A DNA stretch of 64,000 nt from CAYJBH01 sp964370825 (GTDB taxonomy: Bacteria > Bacillota > Clostridia > Oscillospirales > Ruminococcaceae): the NCBI GenBank assembly GCA_964370825.1, contig CAYJKY010000011.1:15143-79142 (forward strand). Direction: 5' to 3'. Positions 34,604 through 43,726 of the stretch are shown here, piece by piece. The first letter of the stretch is position 1; each line of letters begins with the position of its first letter. Under the pieces are notes generated by a model. It was not told where the DNA came from. It searched no databases and was given only the letters and a program-made list of their open reading frames with translations. Made by a program: the position numbers and the translations under genes.

Positions 34604-36310
34604 ATGAAAAAATTTATCGAGAAGTTTCAATTTTTAAAGTTTTTAAGCAATATCCGGTCTCAGCAGGATGTTACACAATGGTTGGTAAAAAGGGTTAAGC
34701 CCTTTATTCCTCAGCTTGTTTTAATGATGCTGTTCTCGGTTATAACCACCGGGCTTAGCATAGCCATGACCCTCGTTACAAAATATATCCTAGACACTGC
34801 CACCACCGGAGGATCGCTTTTTAACGGTGTTGCATTATATCTCGGGATTTTTATTATCTCCACCGTTTCCACCACCATTATCGGAATAATAACCGCAGTA
34901 TTAAACGAAAAGTTTTCTTTTGGCATTAGGATAAAAATCTACAACTCGGTCATGAACACCCTATGGGACAGAATAACAAAATATCATAGTGGTGATATTA
35001 TAACACGTCTTTCCAGCGATGTCGATATAGTAGCAGCAGGAATTGCTGAAATTCTTCCGTCGATCTTCTCTCTTTGTATAACATTCATAGCGGCATTTGC
35101 CACCCTCTCTTTTTTTGACCCGCTCGTTGCGGTTATTGCTCTCATTTTTGGGCCGATTACGGCATTGGTAGGACTCATATCGGCAAGAAAACTCAGACCG
35201 ATACAAAAAAAGATACAGGAATCCGAATCGGCATATAAATCCTACATGCAGGAGAGTATCGCAAATCTCACGGTATACAAGGCTTTTAACGCCCAACAAC
35301 TTGCCACGGACTCCATCTCGGAGCTACGCAAAACAAGGGTTGACTGGGTCATGAAACGGCAGCGTATAAGTGCAATCACCTCGGCAACCATGTCTGCCTC
35401 CTTTCAGGCAGGATATATTTCTGCATTTACCTACTCGGCTCTACAACTCTCGGCCGGAGCCATTACCTACGGCACCATGTCGATATTTTTAACGCTGGTT
35501 AACCAAATTCAAGCACCTGTCATCGGTCTTTCAAGGGTGGTTCCGAGGGTGGTGTCCATCTTTACATCGGCGACACGAATAATGGAGATTGACGATCTTT
35601 CGGACGAGATGTTTACCGAACAAACATTTACAAGCGACAACCTCGGAATAAGCATAAATAACCTAAGCTTTGCCTATGGCGATGAGGACATAATTAAGGA
35701 TGCTAACCTGACGATTAACCCCGGTGAATTTGTGGCGATGATGGGCAGTTCCGGAATAGGTAAAACCACATTTATTCGCCTTGCAATGTCTTTCTTAAAA
35801 CCTAACTCCGGAGATATTAGGCTGTTTAGCGATGCAGGGGAAAGCTACGAGATAGATGCCGGCTCAAGAGTGCATATCTCCTATGTTCCACAGGGTAACA
35901 CCCTAATCAGCGGTAGGATTATAGACAATATTCGCCTCGGCAATAACGAGATAACCGAGGAGGAAATATGGGAGATATTAAAGATAGTTGCGGTGGACGA
36001 GTTTGTTAAAGGCACACCGGATGGATTGTATACCGTTATAGGTGAAAAGGGGCTTGGGCTTTCGGAAGGTCAGGCACAACGACTTGCGATAAGCAGGGCG
36101 CTTGCAAAGAAAGCATCTGTTCTGATTTTGGACGAGGCGACAAGTGCTCTGGACGAGGCAACCGAAATTGCAGTGCTTGACCACCTCAGAAACCACACCT
36201 CCGGCATGACCTGTCTACTCATTACGCATCGTAGCAGCACCCTTAACTTTTGTGACAGATGCATACGTATAGATAACAAAAAACTTGTCGAAATCGAGAT
36301 GGCGACATAG
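34604..36310 (+). CDS. ABC exporter of the lasso-type locus (D protein)
   Basis: The 568-residue half-transporter has six membrane helices (about residues 35-310) and an ATPase domain with Walker A GSSGIGKTT, signature LSEGQAQRLAISRAL (E replacing G in the third place) and Walker B VLILDEATSALDE. LSEGQ signatures are common among ABC exporters of lasso and other RiPP clusters. In such clusters the exporter removes the mature peptide and gives self-immunity. AGGAG lies nine bases before the ATG. It is divergent from the kinase genes, 48 bases away, and begins the plus-strand arm of the locus. Confidence 0.83.
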   Translation: MKKFIEKFQFLKFLSNIRSQQDVTQWLVKRVKPFIPQLVLMMLFSVITTGLSIAMTLVTKYILDTATTGGSLFNGVALYLGIFIISTVSTTIIGIITAVLNEKFSFGIRIKIYNSVMNTLWDRITKYHSGDIITRLSSDVDIVAAGIAEILPSIFSLCITFIAAFATLSFFDPLVAVIALIFGPITALVGLISARKLRPIQKKIQESESAYKSYMQESIANLTVYKAFNAQQLATDSISELRKTRVDWVMKRQRISAITSATMSASFQAGYISAFTYSALQLSAGAITYGTMSIFLTLVNQIQAPVIGLSRVVPRVVSIFTSATRIMEIDDLSDEMFTEQTFTSDNLGISINNLSFAYGDEDIIKDANLTINPGEFVAMMGSSGIGKTTFIRLAMSFLKPNSGDIRLFSDAGESYEIDAGSRVHISYVPQGNTLISGRIIDNIRLGNNEITEEEIWEILKIVAVDEFVKGTPDGLYTVIGEKGLGLSEGQAQRLAISRALAKKASVLILDEATSALDEATEIAVLDHLRNHTSGMTCLLITHRSSTLNFCDRCIRIDNKKLVEIEMAT

Positions 36311-36362
36311 GTGATAACACAGTTTTTAGGCGTAATAATTCACAAGCTTTGCATTTTAGCCC

Positions 36363-36393
36363 TTGACTAATTCTAACAAAAGTGTTAGAATTA
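36363..36393 (+). promoter_or_regulatory. Promoter with a perfect 11-bp dyad over spacer and -10 box
   Basis: TTGACT at 36363-36368 and TAGAAT at 36386-36391 are 17 bases apart. From 36368 to 36393 TAATTCTAACA and TGTTAGAATTA form a perfect inverted repeat around AAAG, covering the whole spacer and the -10 box. Such placement strongly suggests a repressor operator. It lies in the 123-base gap after the exporter gene and would control the sugar transferase, thioredoxin-like and cyclase genes. Confidence 0.7.
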
Positions 36394-36433
36394 TTATATA
36401 TTAATTAATTTTTAAAGATATTTGAGGTAATAA

Positions 36434-37813
36434 ATGCATAGGAGGAATATAAACGCTCACTACAATATTTCACAGATGGTTGCTGATATATTAATGCTTG
36501 TCATATCATATTTTTTAGCCGGAATCAGCGCATTTTTAATAAACAACGAATATATGTACTTTCCCTCAGTTTGGGTGTTGGTGATTTTTGGCATAACGAT
36601 GTATCTTACTATGTTTGCAATGAGAATGTATGATGTCACCACATTCACCTACACCGACAGGCTTGTTCAGAGTATTGCTATTTCTGTTCTTACCGCTACT
36701 ATTTGCGTGGGATGTGTTATGTTTTTCACCCGTCCCGATTATCCGAGCGGGCTTTTTGTTGTGCTCTTTTCAATCTACAGTCTACTGATGCTTGTAATTT
36801 CTCACACCTTACATAGCCTCATGTATACAATCTCAAGAAAATCGAGCTTCACCAACATCTTGTTTATCGGTAATGAGGAGATGTATGATAAGTATATTTA
36901 CTTCTCCGAAAAAACCTCATTAAAGCTCAACTTATGTGGAAGAATAAGCTTTAACTCCCCAGAGATAAACAGCGAACATCTTTTTGAACAAGTTCTTAAA
37001 GATAAGTTGATTAATGAGGTTGTGATTGTTCAGGATGTAAATCAGCAGCGCCATGCCAAGGTTATGCCGTTGCTAAATATCTGCGAGGAGATGGGTGTTA
37101 CCGTAAGTTTGATGTTGAATTTGTACCAGCTTCCTACCTCTAATCATTTTGTAAGCGCCCTTGGAACATATCCTATTGTTACCTATCATAATATATCCTT
37201 TGATAAGATAAGGCTGTTTATTAAAAGACTGATGGATATTGCAGGTTCGTTGGTTGGCTTGATACTGGCATCACCCATACTGATTATCACGGCAATAGCA
37301 ATTCGCCTTGAGTCTCCGGGCGACGTTATATTTAAACAGGTTAGAATAGGAAAAAACTCAAAACCATTTAAGATATATAAGTTCCGCTCCATGTATATGG
37401 ACGCAGAGGAGCGCAAAAAGGAACTTATGGCAAAAAATCAGATGGGCAACGACTTAATGTTTAAGATTGAGGACGATCCACGCATTACCAAGGTTGGTAA
37501 GTTTATCCGAAAAACCAGTATAGACGAACTACCACAGCTTTATAATATTTTAAAAGGCGATATGAGTCTTGTTGGCACACGGCCCCCTACAAGAGATGAG
37601 GTGAAAAAATATGAACGACATCATCACCGGCGCATCAGCATAACACCCGGTCTGACAGGCATGTGGCAGGTGAGTGGGCGTAGCTCCATAACAGATTTTG
37701 AGCAGGTGGTGGAATTGGACAGGCAATATATAGAAAACTGGTCAATAATGCTTGATATTAAATTATTGTTTAAAACGGTTTGGGTCGTGCTGAAAGGGCG
37801 CGGAGCAAGCTGA
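36434..37813 (+). CDS. Polyprenyl-phosphate sugar-1-phosphate transferase (WbaP/EPS type)
   Basis: The 459-residue membrane protein has about four N-terminal helices, a central Rossmann-like region (TNILFIGNEEMYDKYI) and a C-terminal bacterial sugar transferase domain. That domain contains KRLMDIAGSLVGLILASPIL, FKIYKFRSMYMDAEERK, TSIDELPQLYNILKGDMSLVG and TPGLTGMWQVSGRS, all signature motifs. It would transfer a hexose-1-phosphate to undecaprenyl phosphate and start a glycan. No other glycosyltransferase, flippase or polymerase is next to it. Its role within this locus is unclear. It is preceded by the dyad-containing promoter and GAGGTAATAA before the ATG. Confidence 0.9.
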   Translation: MHRRNINAHYNISQMVADILMLVISYFLAGISAFLINNEYMYFPSVWVLVIFGITMYLTMFAMRMYDVTTFTYTDRLVQSIAISVLTATICVGCVMFFTRPDYPSGLFVVLFSIYSLLMLVISHTLHSLMYTISRKSSFTNILFIGNEEMYDKYIYFSEKTSLKLNLCGRISFNSPEINSEHLFEQVLKDKLINEVVIVQDVNQQRHAKVMPLLNICEEMGVTVSLMLNLYQLPTSNHFVSALGTYPIVTYHNISFDKIRLFIKRLMDIAGSLVGLILASPILIITAIAIRLESPGDVIFKQVRIGKNSKPFKIYKFRSMYMDAEERKKELMAKNQMGNDLMFKIEDDPRITKVGKFIRKTSIDELPQLYNILKGDMSLVGTRPPTRDEVKKYERHHHRRISITPGLTGMWQVSGRSSITDFEQVVELDRQYIENWSIMLDIKLLFKTVWVVLKGRGAS

Positions 37814-37859
37814 CGATAATAACTTTACACCAAATTAACCCTTAAGAGAGGAGTTTAGC

Positions 37860-38384
37860 ATGGCAAAACAGGTAAAAGAAAAGGCAAAGAAAAACATTTT
37901 TAAGCCGGTAATGATTATCCTACTTATTATTTCACTGGTAGGCAATGCAGTACTGTTTGTACTTTATAATTCCCAAAGTGAAATAGCGGAGTTATATTCC
38001 GACAAATATTCAGAGGAATATTTCCATTACAACTCCATCACGGTAGAAACCTTTGAGGAAATGGTGGCGAACGGTGAGGACTTTGCTGTTATTGTTTCAC
38101 GTCCCAACTGTAGAAGTTGCGAGCTATTTCATGAAGATGTTATGGAGGTAACCGAGGAGCTCGGTATCGCTAATGAAATTTACTTTTTGAATGTGTATTA
38201 TCACCGTCAGGATGAGGCAGGATGGAACGCATTTAAGGAAACTTACGGTTTTACCGGAACTCCAAACTATGCAAGATTTACCGACGGTGCAATGGTATCC
38301 AAAGCGGAGTGGATAGACGATTATGACGAAAACTTAGCCGGTATTAAAGCATGGATGGAAGCACAAAGCGACCTGTGGGATTAA
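37860..38384 (+). CDS. Membrane-anchored thioredoxin-like protein
   Basis: The 174-residue protein has a basic start, one membrane helix at about residues 16-37 and an extracytoplasmic thioredoxin-like domain. The active-site motif is Cys84-Arg-Ser-Cys87 in RPNCRSCELF, followed by a strand (IYFLNVYY) and the cis-proline-like region GTPNYARF. It therefore looks like an anchored disulfide exchange or reduction factor. GAGAGGAG precedes the start. It lies between the sugar transferase and the cyclase-like gene, 46 bases after the former and 20 before the latter. A thioredoxin-like gene is not a standard lasso component. Confidence 0.8.
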   Translation: MAKQVKEKAKKNIFKPVMIILLIISLVGNAVLFVLYNSQSEIAELYSDKYSEEYFHYNSITVETFEEMVANGEDFAVIVSRPNCRSCELFHEDVMEVTEELGIANEIYFLNVYYHRQDEAGWNAFKETYGFTGTPNYARFTDGAMVSKAEWIDDYDENLAGIKAWMEAQSDLWD

Positions 38385-38404
38385 TTATATACTAACGGAG
38401 ATTT

Positions 38405-40333
38405 ATGTCTGCAATTTGGGGATATGTAGATTTAGCAACTGATAAAACTACAGAAATGTCAAACCTAATGGAACAGCCGTTTCACTGCATGAAGATAGAC
38501 GACCTTAGAGCAGAGCGGTTAGGCAGTGCTGTTATGGGCTGTGCACTACAACATATTCGAAGCTGGTCAAAACAAGAACAGCTTCCAATATGTGATGAAG
38601 ATAATAATATCATTTTCACTGCGGATTGTCTTATCGATAACCGCAGTGATCTTATACCCGAACTCTGTCCCGGCGAGGAAAATATCCCCGACGGAACGTT
38701 GCTTTTCTATGCCTATAAAAAATGGGGCGCAGATATGGCGAAAAGAGTTTACGGTTGCTACAGCTATGCGGTGTGGGAGGAGAAAAAGGGTATATTAACA
38801 CTCGGTGTAGACCACACAGGCAGCCGTGTTCTGTATCATCAAAGGATTGGAAATCGCATATACTTTTCCACCAGGATGGACAGCATATTCGCGGGAGGCG
38901 GAAAAAAAGAGATAAATGATGAGTGGATACTACTGTTTATAGCACAGAAAAATTTGACAATCCACACAGAGCCCACAAAAACTCCGTACCGTGATATGTA
39001 TAGGGTGCAGGCTGCACACTATAATGTATTCTGTATTGAGGAGGAAAAAAAGGTTTGTTATTGGTCATTAAAGGAGGTTAAACCTCTCAGGCTGAAAAAC
39101 GATGAGGAATACAAACAACACTTTTTAACCCTTTTTAATCGATGCGTCGAGGAGAGCATACAGGGTGTGGAAGAGGAGGTAGGAATTCTTCTTTCCGGTG
39201 GTTTTGACTCTACCACCATTGCCGCGATTGCTTCAAAAAAACTTGCAGGCAAAAACAGAAAACTTTTCGGTTACACCCATGTGCCGATAGAGGATTATGA
39301 TAACAGGCTAAACACTAAATACATTGTCCCGGATGAGAGGGAGAATGTTCTGAAATTTTGTGAAATGTATCCCAACATAGTACCAAACTTTTTACCGTTA
39401 CCGGAGTGTAATGGCTTTAACCATATGGAGGAATCCCTCAGGGTATACGGCTTAATGTATAAGTCGTTGGTAAACATTGATTGGCTACATGCCATGTATA
39501 AGCGGGCAGGTAGTGAGGGTTGCCGTATTCTGCTAACCGGGCAGTTTGGTAATGCCACCATTTCCTCCGGTAACATTAATAGCTATATAAAAGCTATGTA
39601 TAAAAAGGGCCGCTTTTTAAAAGGCTTTTTAACCCTAAACACCAACTGTAAATTAAGGCGCTATAGCAGAAAAAGGGTGTTTAAAGATAGCCTTGAAATG
39701 ATTGCAAAAAAGTTTTTAACACTAAATCCGAAAGAGGACTATTTAGACGCTTCTCTGATATCGGTAAACAGACAGACCGCGGATATGGTCGGAATAAAAA
39801 GTAACGACAAGAGGCTAAAGGATAACTCGCAAACCTCAGCAGACAGGTGGTTTTCAATTGAGGAAATCATGGAGTTGGTGGTAAATCCGAACGCCTTGGC
39901 CCATATTTCCGAACCAGAGACGCAGTTCTCGCTGCAGAATGGTTTGGCGCTTAGAGACCCCTCGAAGGATATCAGAATTATCGAGTTTTGCGCCTCGCTA
40001 CCCTTTGAGTGCTTTGTGAACGAGAAGGGAGAGACAAGAAGGCTGGTGCGCTACTACTGTGCCCACCTACTTCCCCCCTCCTTCCTGCCGGAAACCGCAC
40101 CGAGAGGAAGACAAAGTGCCGACACCATCGACCGAATTTCAGGAAGCTGGGATGAGATTTATTCCGCAATAAAAGAGTGTGGCGAAAACAAAGCTGTTCT
40201 AAAATACATAGATAAAGAAAGCCTTGATAAGGTGTTGGAGGAGAGTAAGGACATCAATAAAATTGACCCCTACAGTATTTTGCAGATAGGAGCTGTATAT
40301 ATGCTATCTCTGTTTTTAAAGGATGATATGTAA
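38405..40333 (+). CDS. Asparagine-synthetase-like lasso cyclase (C protein)
   Basis: The 642-residue protein has an N-terminal Ntn-amidotransferase-like domain and a C-terminal ATP-pyrophosphatase domain with ILLSGGFDSTTIAAIA. True asparagine synthetases begin Met-Cys-Gly, with Cys as the glutaminase nucleophile. This protein begins MSAIWGYVD, so it cannot use glutamine. That is typical of lasso cyclases, which activate an Asp or Glu side chain with ATP and join it to the N-terminal amine. The presence of B1, B2, exporter and kinase genes nearby supports this reading. Its length is normal for such cyclases. ACGGAG lies six bases before the ATG. Confidence 0.83.
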   Translation: MSAIWGYVDLATDKTTEMSNLMEQPFHCMKIDDLRAERLGSAVMGCALQHIRSWSKQEQLPICDEDNNIIFTADCLIDNRSDLIPELCPGEENIPDGTLLFYAYKKWGADMAKRVYGCYSYAVWEEKKGILTLGVDHTGSRVLYHQRIGNRIYFSTRMDSIFAGGGKKEINDEWILLFIAQKNLTIHTEPTKTPYRDMYRVQAAHYNVFCIEEEKKVCYWSLKEVKPLRLKNDEEYKQHFLTLFNRCVEESIQGVEEEVGILLSGGFDSTTIAAIASKKLAGKNRKLFGYTHVPIEDYDNRLNTKYIVPDERENVLKFCEMYPNIVPNFLPLPECNGFNHMEESLRVYGLMYKSLVNIDWLHAMYKRAGSEGCRILLTGQFGNATISSGNINSYIKAMYKKGRFLKGFLTLNTNCKLRRYSRKRVFKDSLEMIAKKFLTLNPKEDYLDASLISVNRQTADMVGIKSNDKRLKDNSQTSADRWFSIEEIMELVVNPNALAHISEPETQFSLQNGLALRDPSKDIRIIEFCASLPFECFVNEKGETRRLVRYYCAHLLPPSFLPETAPRGRQSADTIDRISGSWDEIYSAIKECGENKAVLKYIDKESLDKVLEESKDINKIDPYSILQIGAVYMLSLFLKDDM

Positions 40334-40386
40334 CATCGGTATTATATAGGGGTTCAGTTTATTGCTAATATCCTCAGCCAACTTTC

Positions 40387-40722
40387 CTAAATTGTGATTA
40401 GTTTTTCACCGCTTTTGATTATTTCGGTAAGTGGTATACCCATTCCCTTTACATCAATATTTAATGCTTTTAATTCTTCATCCACGCCAAATTGTACTGC
40501 ACACGAAATACAAGCCCTGATATTAACACCTGCATGTTGTGCAAGCTTTATTCGTTCTTGAATACTCTTATCTTCAGCAACTAATTTTGCGCTTGCTCCC
40601 CATATAATGACATCAACCTCATCCCACCAATGATTTAATTTTGCATTGACTGCATACATAAAAACCATTGTATGTGCTGTGTTTGGGTTGTCATTTACCC
40701 ATAAAATGTTTAACTTTTCCAT
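40387..40722 (-). CDS. DsrE-family protein
   Basis: The protein has about 111 residues if started at the ATG at 40722, where AGGAGAACAT gives a ribosome binding site. An upstream in-frame ATG at 40770 has none. It begins with a strand KLNILWVNDNPNTAHTMVFMYA and has a WWDEVDVIIWGASAKLVAED helix-strand and Cys residues in IRACISCAVQFGV. This is the DsrE/DsrF-like fold, used in sulfur relay proteins and in many uncharacterised small proteins. Of the usual DsrE cysteines only the ACISC pair is seen. It converges on the cyclase gene with a 53-base gap that holds no clear terminator. Confidence 0.75.
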   Translation of the reverse strand: MEKLNILWVNDNPNTAHTMVFMYAVNAKLNHWWDEVDVIIWGASAKLVAEDKSIQERIKLAQHAGVNIRACISCAVQFGVDEELKALNIDVKGMGIPLTEIIKSGEKLITI

Positions 40723-40839
40723 ATGTTCTCCTATTGTCATATAAGTCTTATCTGCATTTGTCGGGTGCAAACAGGTATGAAGCAGCCACCTATTCTGTGT
40801 AGAGGAAGAAGTACGTTCCCATTGAGCCCTAAAATGCCC

Positions 40840-41715
40840 CTAAAAAGTCTTCAATGTTACAGCCACCAAATCCGGTGGGTTTCCTATTCGTGGGATTGCA
40901 ACACTGTCGGATAGTCCTCTTGATGATATAAGGGTAGATCCGTTGCGCTCGAATACTCCCCCGTCATATTTCGGAAACAAGGTGAAATTGTTTGCAAACA
41001 ATCCTCCAACAAAGGGTAGCCTTATAATTCCACCGTGGGTGTGCCCTGAAAAAACAAGGTCATATCCCATCGTGGACACGGCATCAAAGTTATTGCTGTA
41101 ATGATTTAAAAGAACGTTATACTGTGTTTCGTCGGATGCCGTTGCCGAGGTGTCTATCCAGAAATGACCTTTATCGTTGCTGTCCATCGTCTGGCCTGTG
41201 AGCACTATTTTTTCGGATGAATTATTATCCGGCGAAGGGATATCCATGGAGGCGCCCTCGATGTAAATTACATCGTTATCATTGTAAAATTCAATCAGTT
41301 TTGCGAGTTCTTCTGTGCCTCCGTCAAGCTCATGGTTTCCGGTTATCGCATATATCGGGGCGGCTGATGCTATCCCGTCAATCAGCTGTTGGAGGCAATC
41401 ATAGTCAAAATGGTCACGGTTAACCATATCACCTGTAAACAGTATCATGTCGGGGTCAAGGTCATTTATTTCGGATATGATTTTTTCCTGTTCGTCTCCG
41501 AAATATGCATTGTGCAAATCCGAAAGTTGAACAATAACATACCCGTCGAAGGAGGCGGGTATCTTTTTGTTCGTGACGGTATATTTGCTCACCGTCAACC
41601 TGTTGGAAGTCGATAGAATTAATGCTAACGGCAGGGCGACTATAAGCCCTACCGCAACTAAATTTTTAACAAGCTTTGATCTGCGAGGATTGACTATTCT
41701 TTTTTTATCTGCCAT
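40840..41715 (-). CDS. Membrane-anchored metallophosphoesterase (YkuE/YaeI-like)
   Basis: The 291-residue protein has one N-terminal helix (about residues 14-30) and a calcineurin-like phosphoesterase domain. The metal-ligand motifs are all visible: VQLSDLHNAYFG, FTGDMVNRD, ITGNHELDGG, LLNHYSNNF and FSGHTHGG. Family members hydrolyse phosphodiesters at the outer face of the membrane and include UDP-diacylglucosamine hydrolase-like and YkuE proteins; the substrate is unknown. It lies 23 bases downstream of upp on the same strand. The 69-base gap to the DsrE-like gene holds nothing recognisable. Confidence 0.9.
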   Translation of the reverse strand: MADKKRIVNPRRSKLVKNLVAVGLIVALPLALILSTSNRLTVSKYTVTNKKIPASFDGYVIVQLSDLHNAYFGDEQEKIISEINDLDPDMILFTGDMVNRDHFDYDCLQQLIDGIASAAPIYAITGNHELDGGTEELAKLIEFYNDNDVIYIEGASMDIPSPDNNSSEKIVLTGQTMDSNDKGHFWIDTSATASDETQYNVLLNHYSNNFDAVSTMGYDLVFSGHTHGGIIRLPFVGGLFANNFTLFPKYDGGVFERNGSTLISSRGLSDSVAIPRIGNPPDLVAVTLKTF

Positions 41716-41738
41716 GTGTTTGTGTAACCTTTCGGGTG

Positions 41739-42368
41739 TTATCTTGTACCGAAAAGTCGGTCACCGGCATCACCGAGTCCCGGCACTATGTATCCGTGGT
41801 CGTTGAGGTGTAGATCCAGCGATGCGGTATATATGGCTACATCAGGGTGCTCTTTTTGGAGCTTCTCTATTCCTTCAGGTGCGGCGATAAGGCAAAGGAA
41901 CTTAATATTTTTGCCTCCCCTTTTCTTTATGTTGGTGATGGCATCGCAGGCACTGCCTCCGGTGGCAAGCATGGGATCCACAACAAAAATATCACGCTCC
42001 TCAATATCGGGAGGCATCTTACAATAGTACTCCACCGGTTGAAGTGTCTCCGGGTCGCGGTACAAGCCGATGTGTCCCACCTTTGCAACCGGAAGTAAAA
42101 CCTGGACACCCTCTACCATGCCGAGACCTGCACGAAGTATAGGCACTATGGCAAGTTTACGACCCTTTAACAACCTGCAATCCGCATCGGTCACAGGTGT
42201 TTTAATCTTAACATCGACAAGTGCAAGATCTCTTGTCGCCTCATAGGTAAGCAGTGTTGCAAGCTCGCTTACCAGCTCCTTAAACTCCTTGGTTCCGGTG
42301 TTCTCATCCCTTAAAAATGCAACCTTGTGTTGAACTAACGGGTGGTCAAGTATCATCGGTGCAGGCAT
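41739..42368 (-). CDS. upp: Uracil phosphoribosyltransferase
   Basis: The 209-residue salvage enzyme makes UMP from uracil and PRPP. It has MILDHPLVQHKVAFLRDENT at the start, the PRPP-binding loop VVDPMLATGGSACDA and the uracil-binding C-terminus IVPGLGDAGDRLFGT. I start it at ATG 42368, because AAGGAG lies seven bases upstream and the residue pattern matches the family. The frame is open further upstream but reads into the MocR gene without meaning. It follows the MocR-like gene by 11 bases and is likely co-transcribed with it. Confidence 0.97.
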   Translation of the reverse strand: MPAPMILDHPLVQHKVAFLRDENTGTKEFKELVSELATLLTYEATRDLALVDVKIKTPVTDADCRLLKGRKLAIVPILRAGLGMVEGVQVLLPVAKVGHIGLYRDPETLQPVEYYCKMPPDIEERDIFVVDPMLATGGSACDAITNIKKRGGKNIKFLCLIAAPEGIEKLQKEHPDVAIYTASLDLHLNDHGYIVPGLGDAGDRLFGTR

Positions 42369-42379
42369 ATGAATTCTCC

Positions 42380-43726
42380 TTAATCTAAAAAACTTATCTT
42401 TAAAAGCTCTACCGCCTTTAATATCTGTTGTTCGGTCATTGCCGAAAAACCCAGTATTATGCGGCGATTGTAGCTTTTTTGCGAACTGTGACAAAAGTCG
42501 TTCATGCTTATAATATTAAGTCCGTTTTGCTCCGCTTTTGATAACATCTCCTCCTCGGTGATATTTAGCGAAAAATCAGCAACAACGTGCAATCCGGTTT
42601 CGGAAGCAACTATATTGACCTTATTCTTGAAATTTTCTTTCAATGCTTTTATAAGGCAGTCCCTACGCCTTTTGCAGGCAACACGCAGGCGATTGATGTG
42701 TCGTGAAAAATGCCCCTTGTCGATAAACCTGTAAAGTGCTTGCTGCTCGAATCTTGAAACGGTACAGGCATAGCTTCCGAAGCGTTCTCTCCAACGCAAA
42801 AGCAGATGTTCAGGTAGCACCATATATGCAACGCGAAGTGAGGGTGCAACACTTTTCGAGAAAGTTCCTATATGGATAACCTTGCCGCCGGCGTCCAAAC
42901 TTTTTAATGCCGGAATAGGTCTTCCCGAAAATCTAAATTCGCTGTTGTAATCATCTTCGACAATAAATCGTTCGTTATCCTCCTCCGCCCACGCCAACAT
43001 CTCCTGTCTCCGACTTACCGGCATGGTGATACCCGTAGGAAATTGGCAGGACGGTGTAACATAAACAAGTTTTGCTGGCGAAAAGGACAGTTTCTCTACA
43101 TCCATGCCTCTCTTGTCAAGAGAAATATATGTTGTTTTTGCTCCGAAATCTCTGAACACCCGCTCTGCCCTACCGTACCCCGGATTTTCTATTGCAACAT
43201 GACTACCCTCAAAAAGTCGAGCAACGGTACACAGCAGATAGTCTATTCCTGCGCCAATAACAACATCTTCCGGTTCACATTCTACCCCTCGATATGCACG
43301 AAGGTAACGGCTTACAGCATCGCGCAGATTGTAGTCTCCCTGCTTATCTCCAAGATTGAGAAGTTGCTCGTCACCAAGCACCTCCCTCTCTATTCTACAC
43401 CAAAGCTTAAACGGAAACAAGGTGCTGTCTATCGCCGAGGTTCCAAAATTGTAAAGCGTTTTGTTGTCACGCTCCACCCTGTTTCTTGATTCTCTCGAAG
43501 GTGCAATTCCTGAACCCGAGGATACGGCACATGCAAAAAAACCGCTACGCTCTCTTGAGCTGATATATCCCTCGGCAACCAACATCCCATAGGCCGTATC
43601 AACCGTGTTTACGCTTACCCTAAGCTGTGTGGCAAGCGATCGTTTAGAGGGGAGTCGTTCACCACTCACTATTCTTCCGGACAAAATCTCACGCCTCAGA
43701 TATCGATATATCTGATCATATATCAA
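42380..43726 (-). CDS. MocR-type regulator (GntR HTH plus aminotransferase-like domain)
   Basis: The protein has a GntR-type winged helix (IYDQIYRYLRREILSGRIVSGERLPSKRSLATQL) and a fold-type I PLP-dependent aminotransferase-like domain. That domain has the Schiff-base Lys in GTFSKSVAPSLRVAYM. This is the MocR family, whose members PdxR and GabR sense PLP or derived adducts. The coordinates use TTG 43726, which has no ribosome binding site. Homologues usually begin about a dozen residues earlier, and in frame there is an ATC at 43760-43762 placed nine bases after AAAGGAG. The true start may thus be a rare non-ATG codon. The gene is divergent from an ECF S component. Confidence 0.9.
   Translation of the reverse strand: MIYDQIYRYLRREILSGRIVSGERLPSKRSLATQLRVSVNTVDTAYGMLVAEGYISSRERSGFFACAVSSGSGIAPSRESRNRVERDNKTLYNFGTSAIDSTLFPFKLWCRIEREVLGDEQLLNLGDKQGDYNLRDAVSRYLRAYRGVECEPEDVVIGAGIDYLLCTVARLFEGSHVAIENPGYGRAERVFRDFGAKTTYISLDKRGMDVEKLSFSPAKLVYVTPSCQFPTGITMPVSRRQEMLAWAEEDNERFIVEDDYNSEFRFSGRPIPALKSLDAGGKVIHIGTFSKSVAPSLRVAYMVLPEHLLLRWRERFGSYACTVSRFEQQALYRFIDKGHFSRHINRLRVACKRRRDCLIKALKENFKNKVNIVASETGLHVVADFSLNITEEEMLSKAEQNGLNIISMNDFCHSSQKSYNRRIILGFSAMTEQQILKAVELLKISFLD

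Noticed and set aside
36311..36370. Short GTG-started frame of 19 codons after the ABC exporter, considered as a lasso precursor
   Set aside because: It has no ribosome binding site spacing, no YxxPxL leader motif and no acidic residue 7-9 places after a glycine; it is too short.
38405..40333. True asparagine synthetase
   Set aside because: The nucleophilic Cys2 is replaced (MSAIWG), and the neighbours are lasso-type maturation genes.
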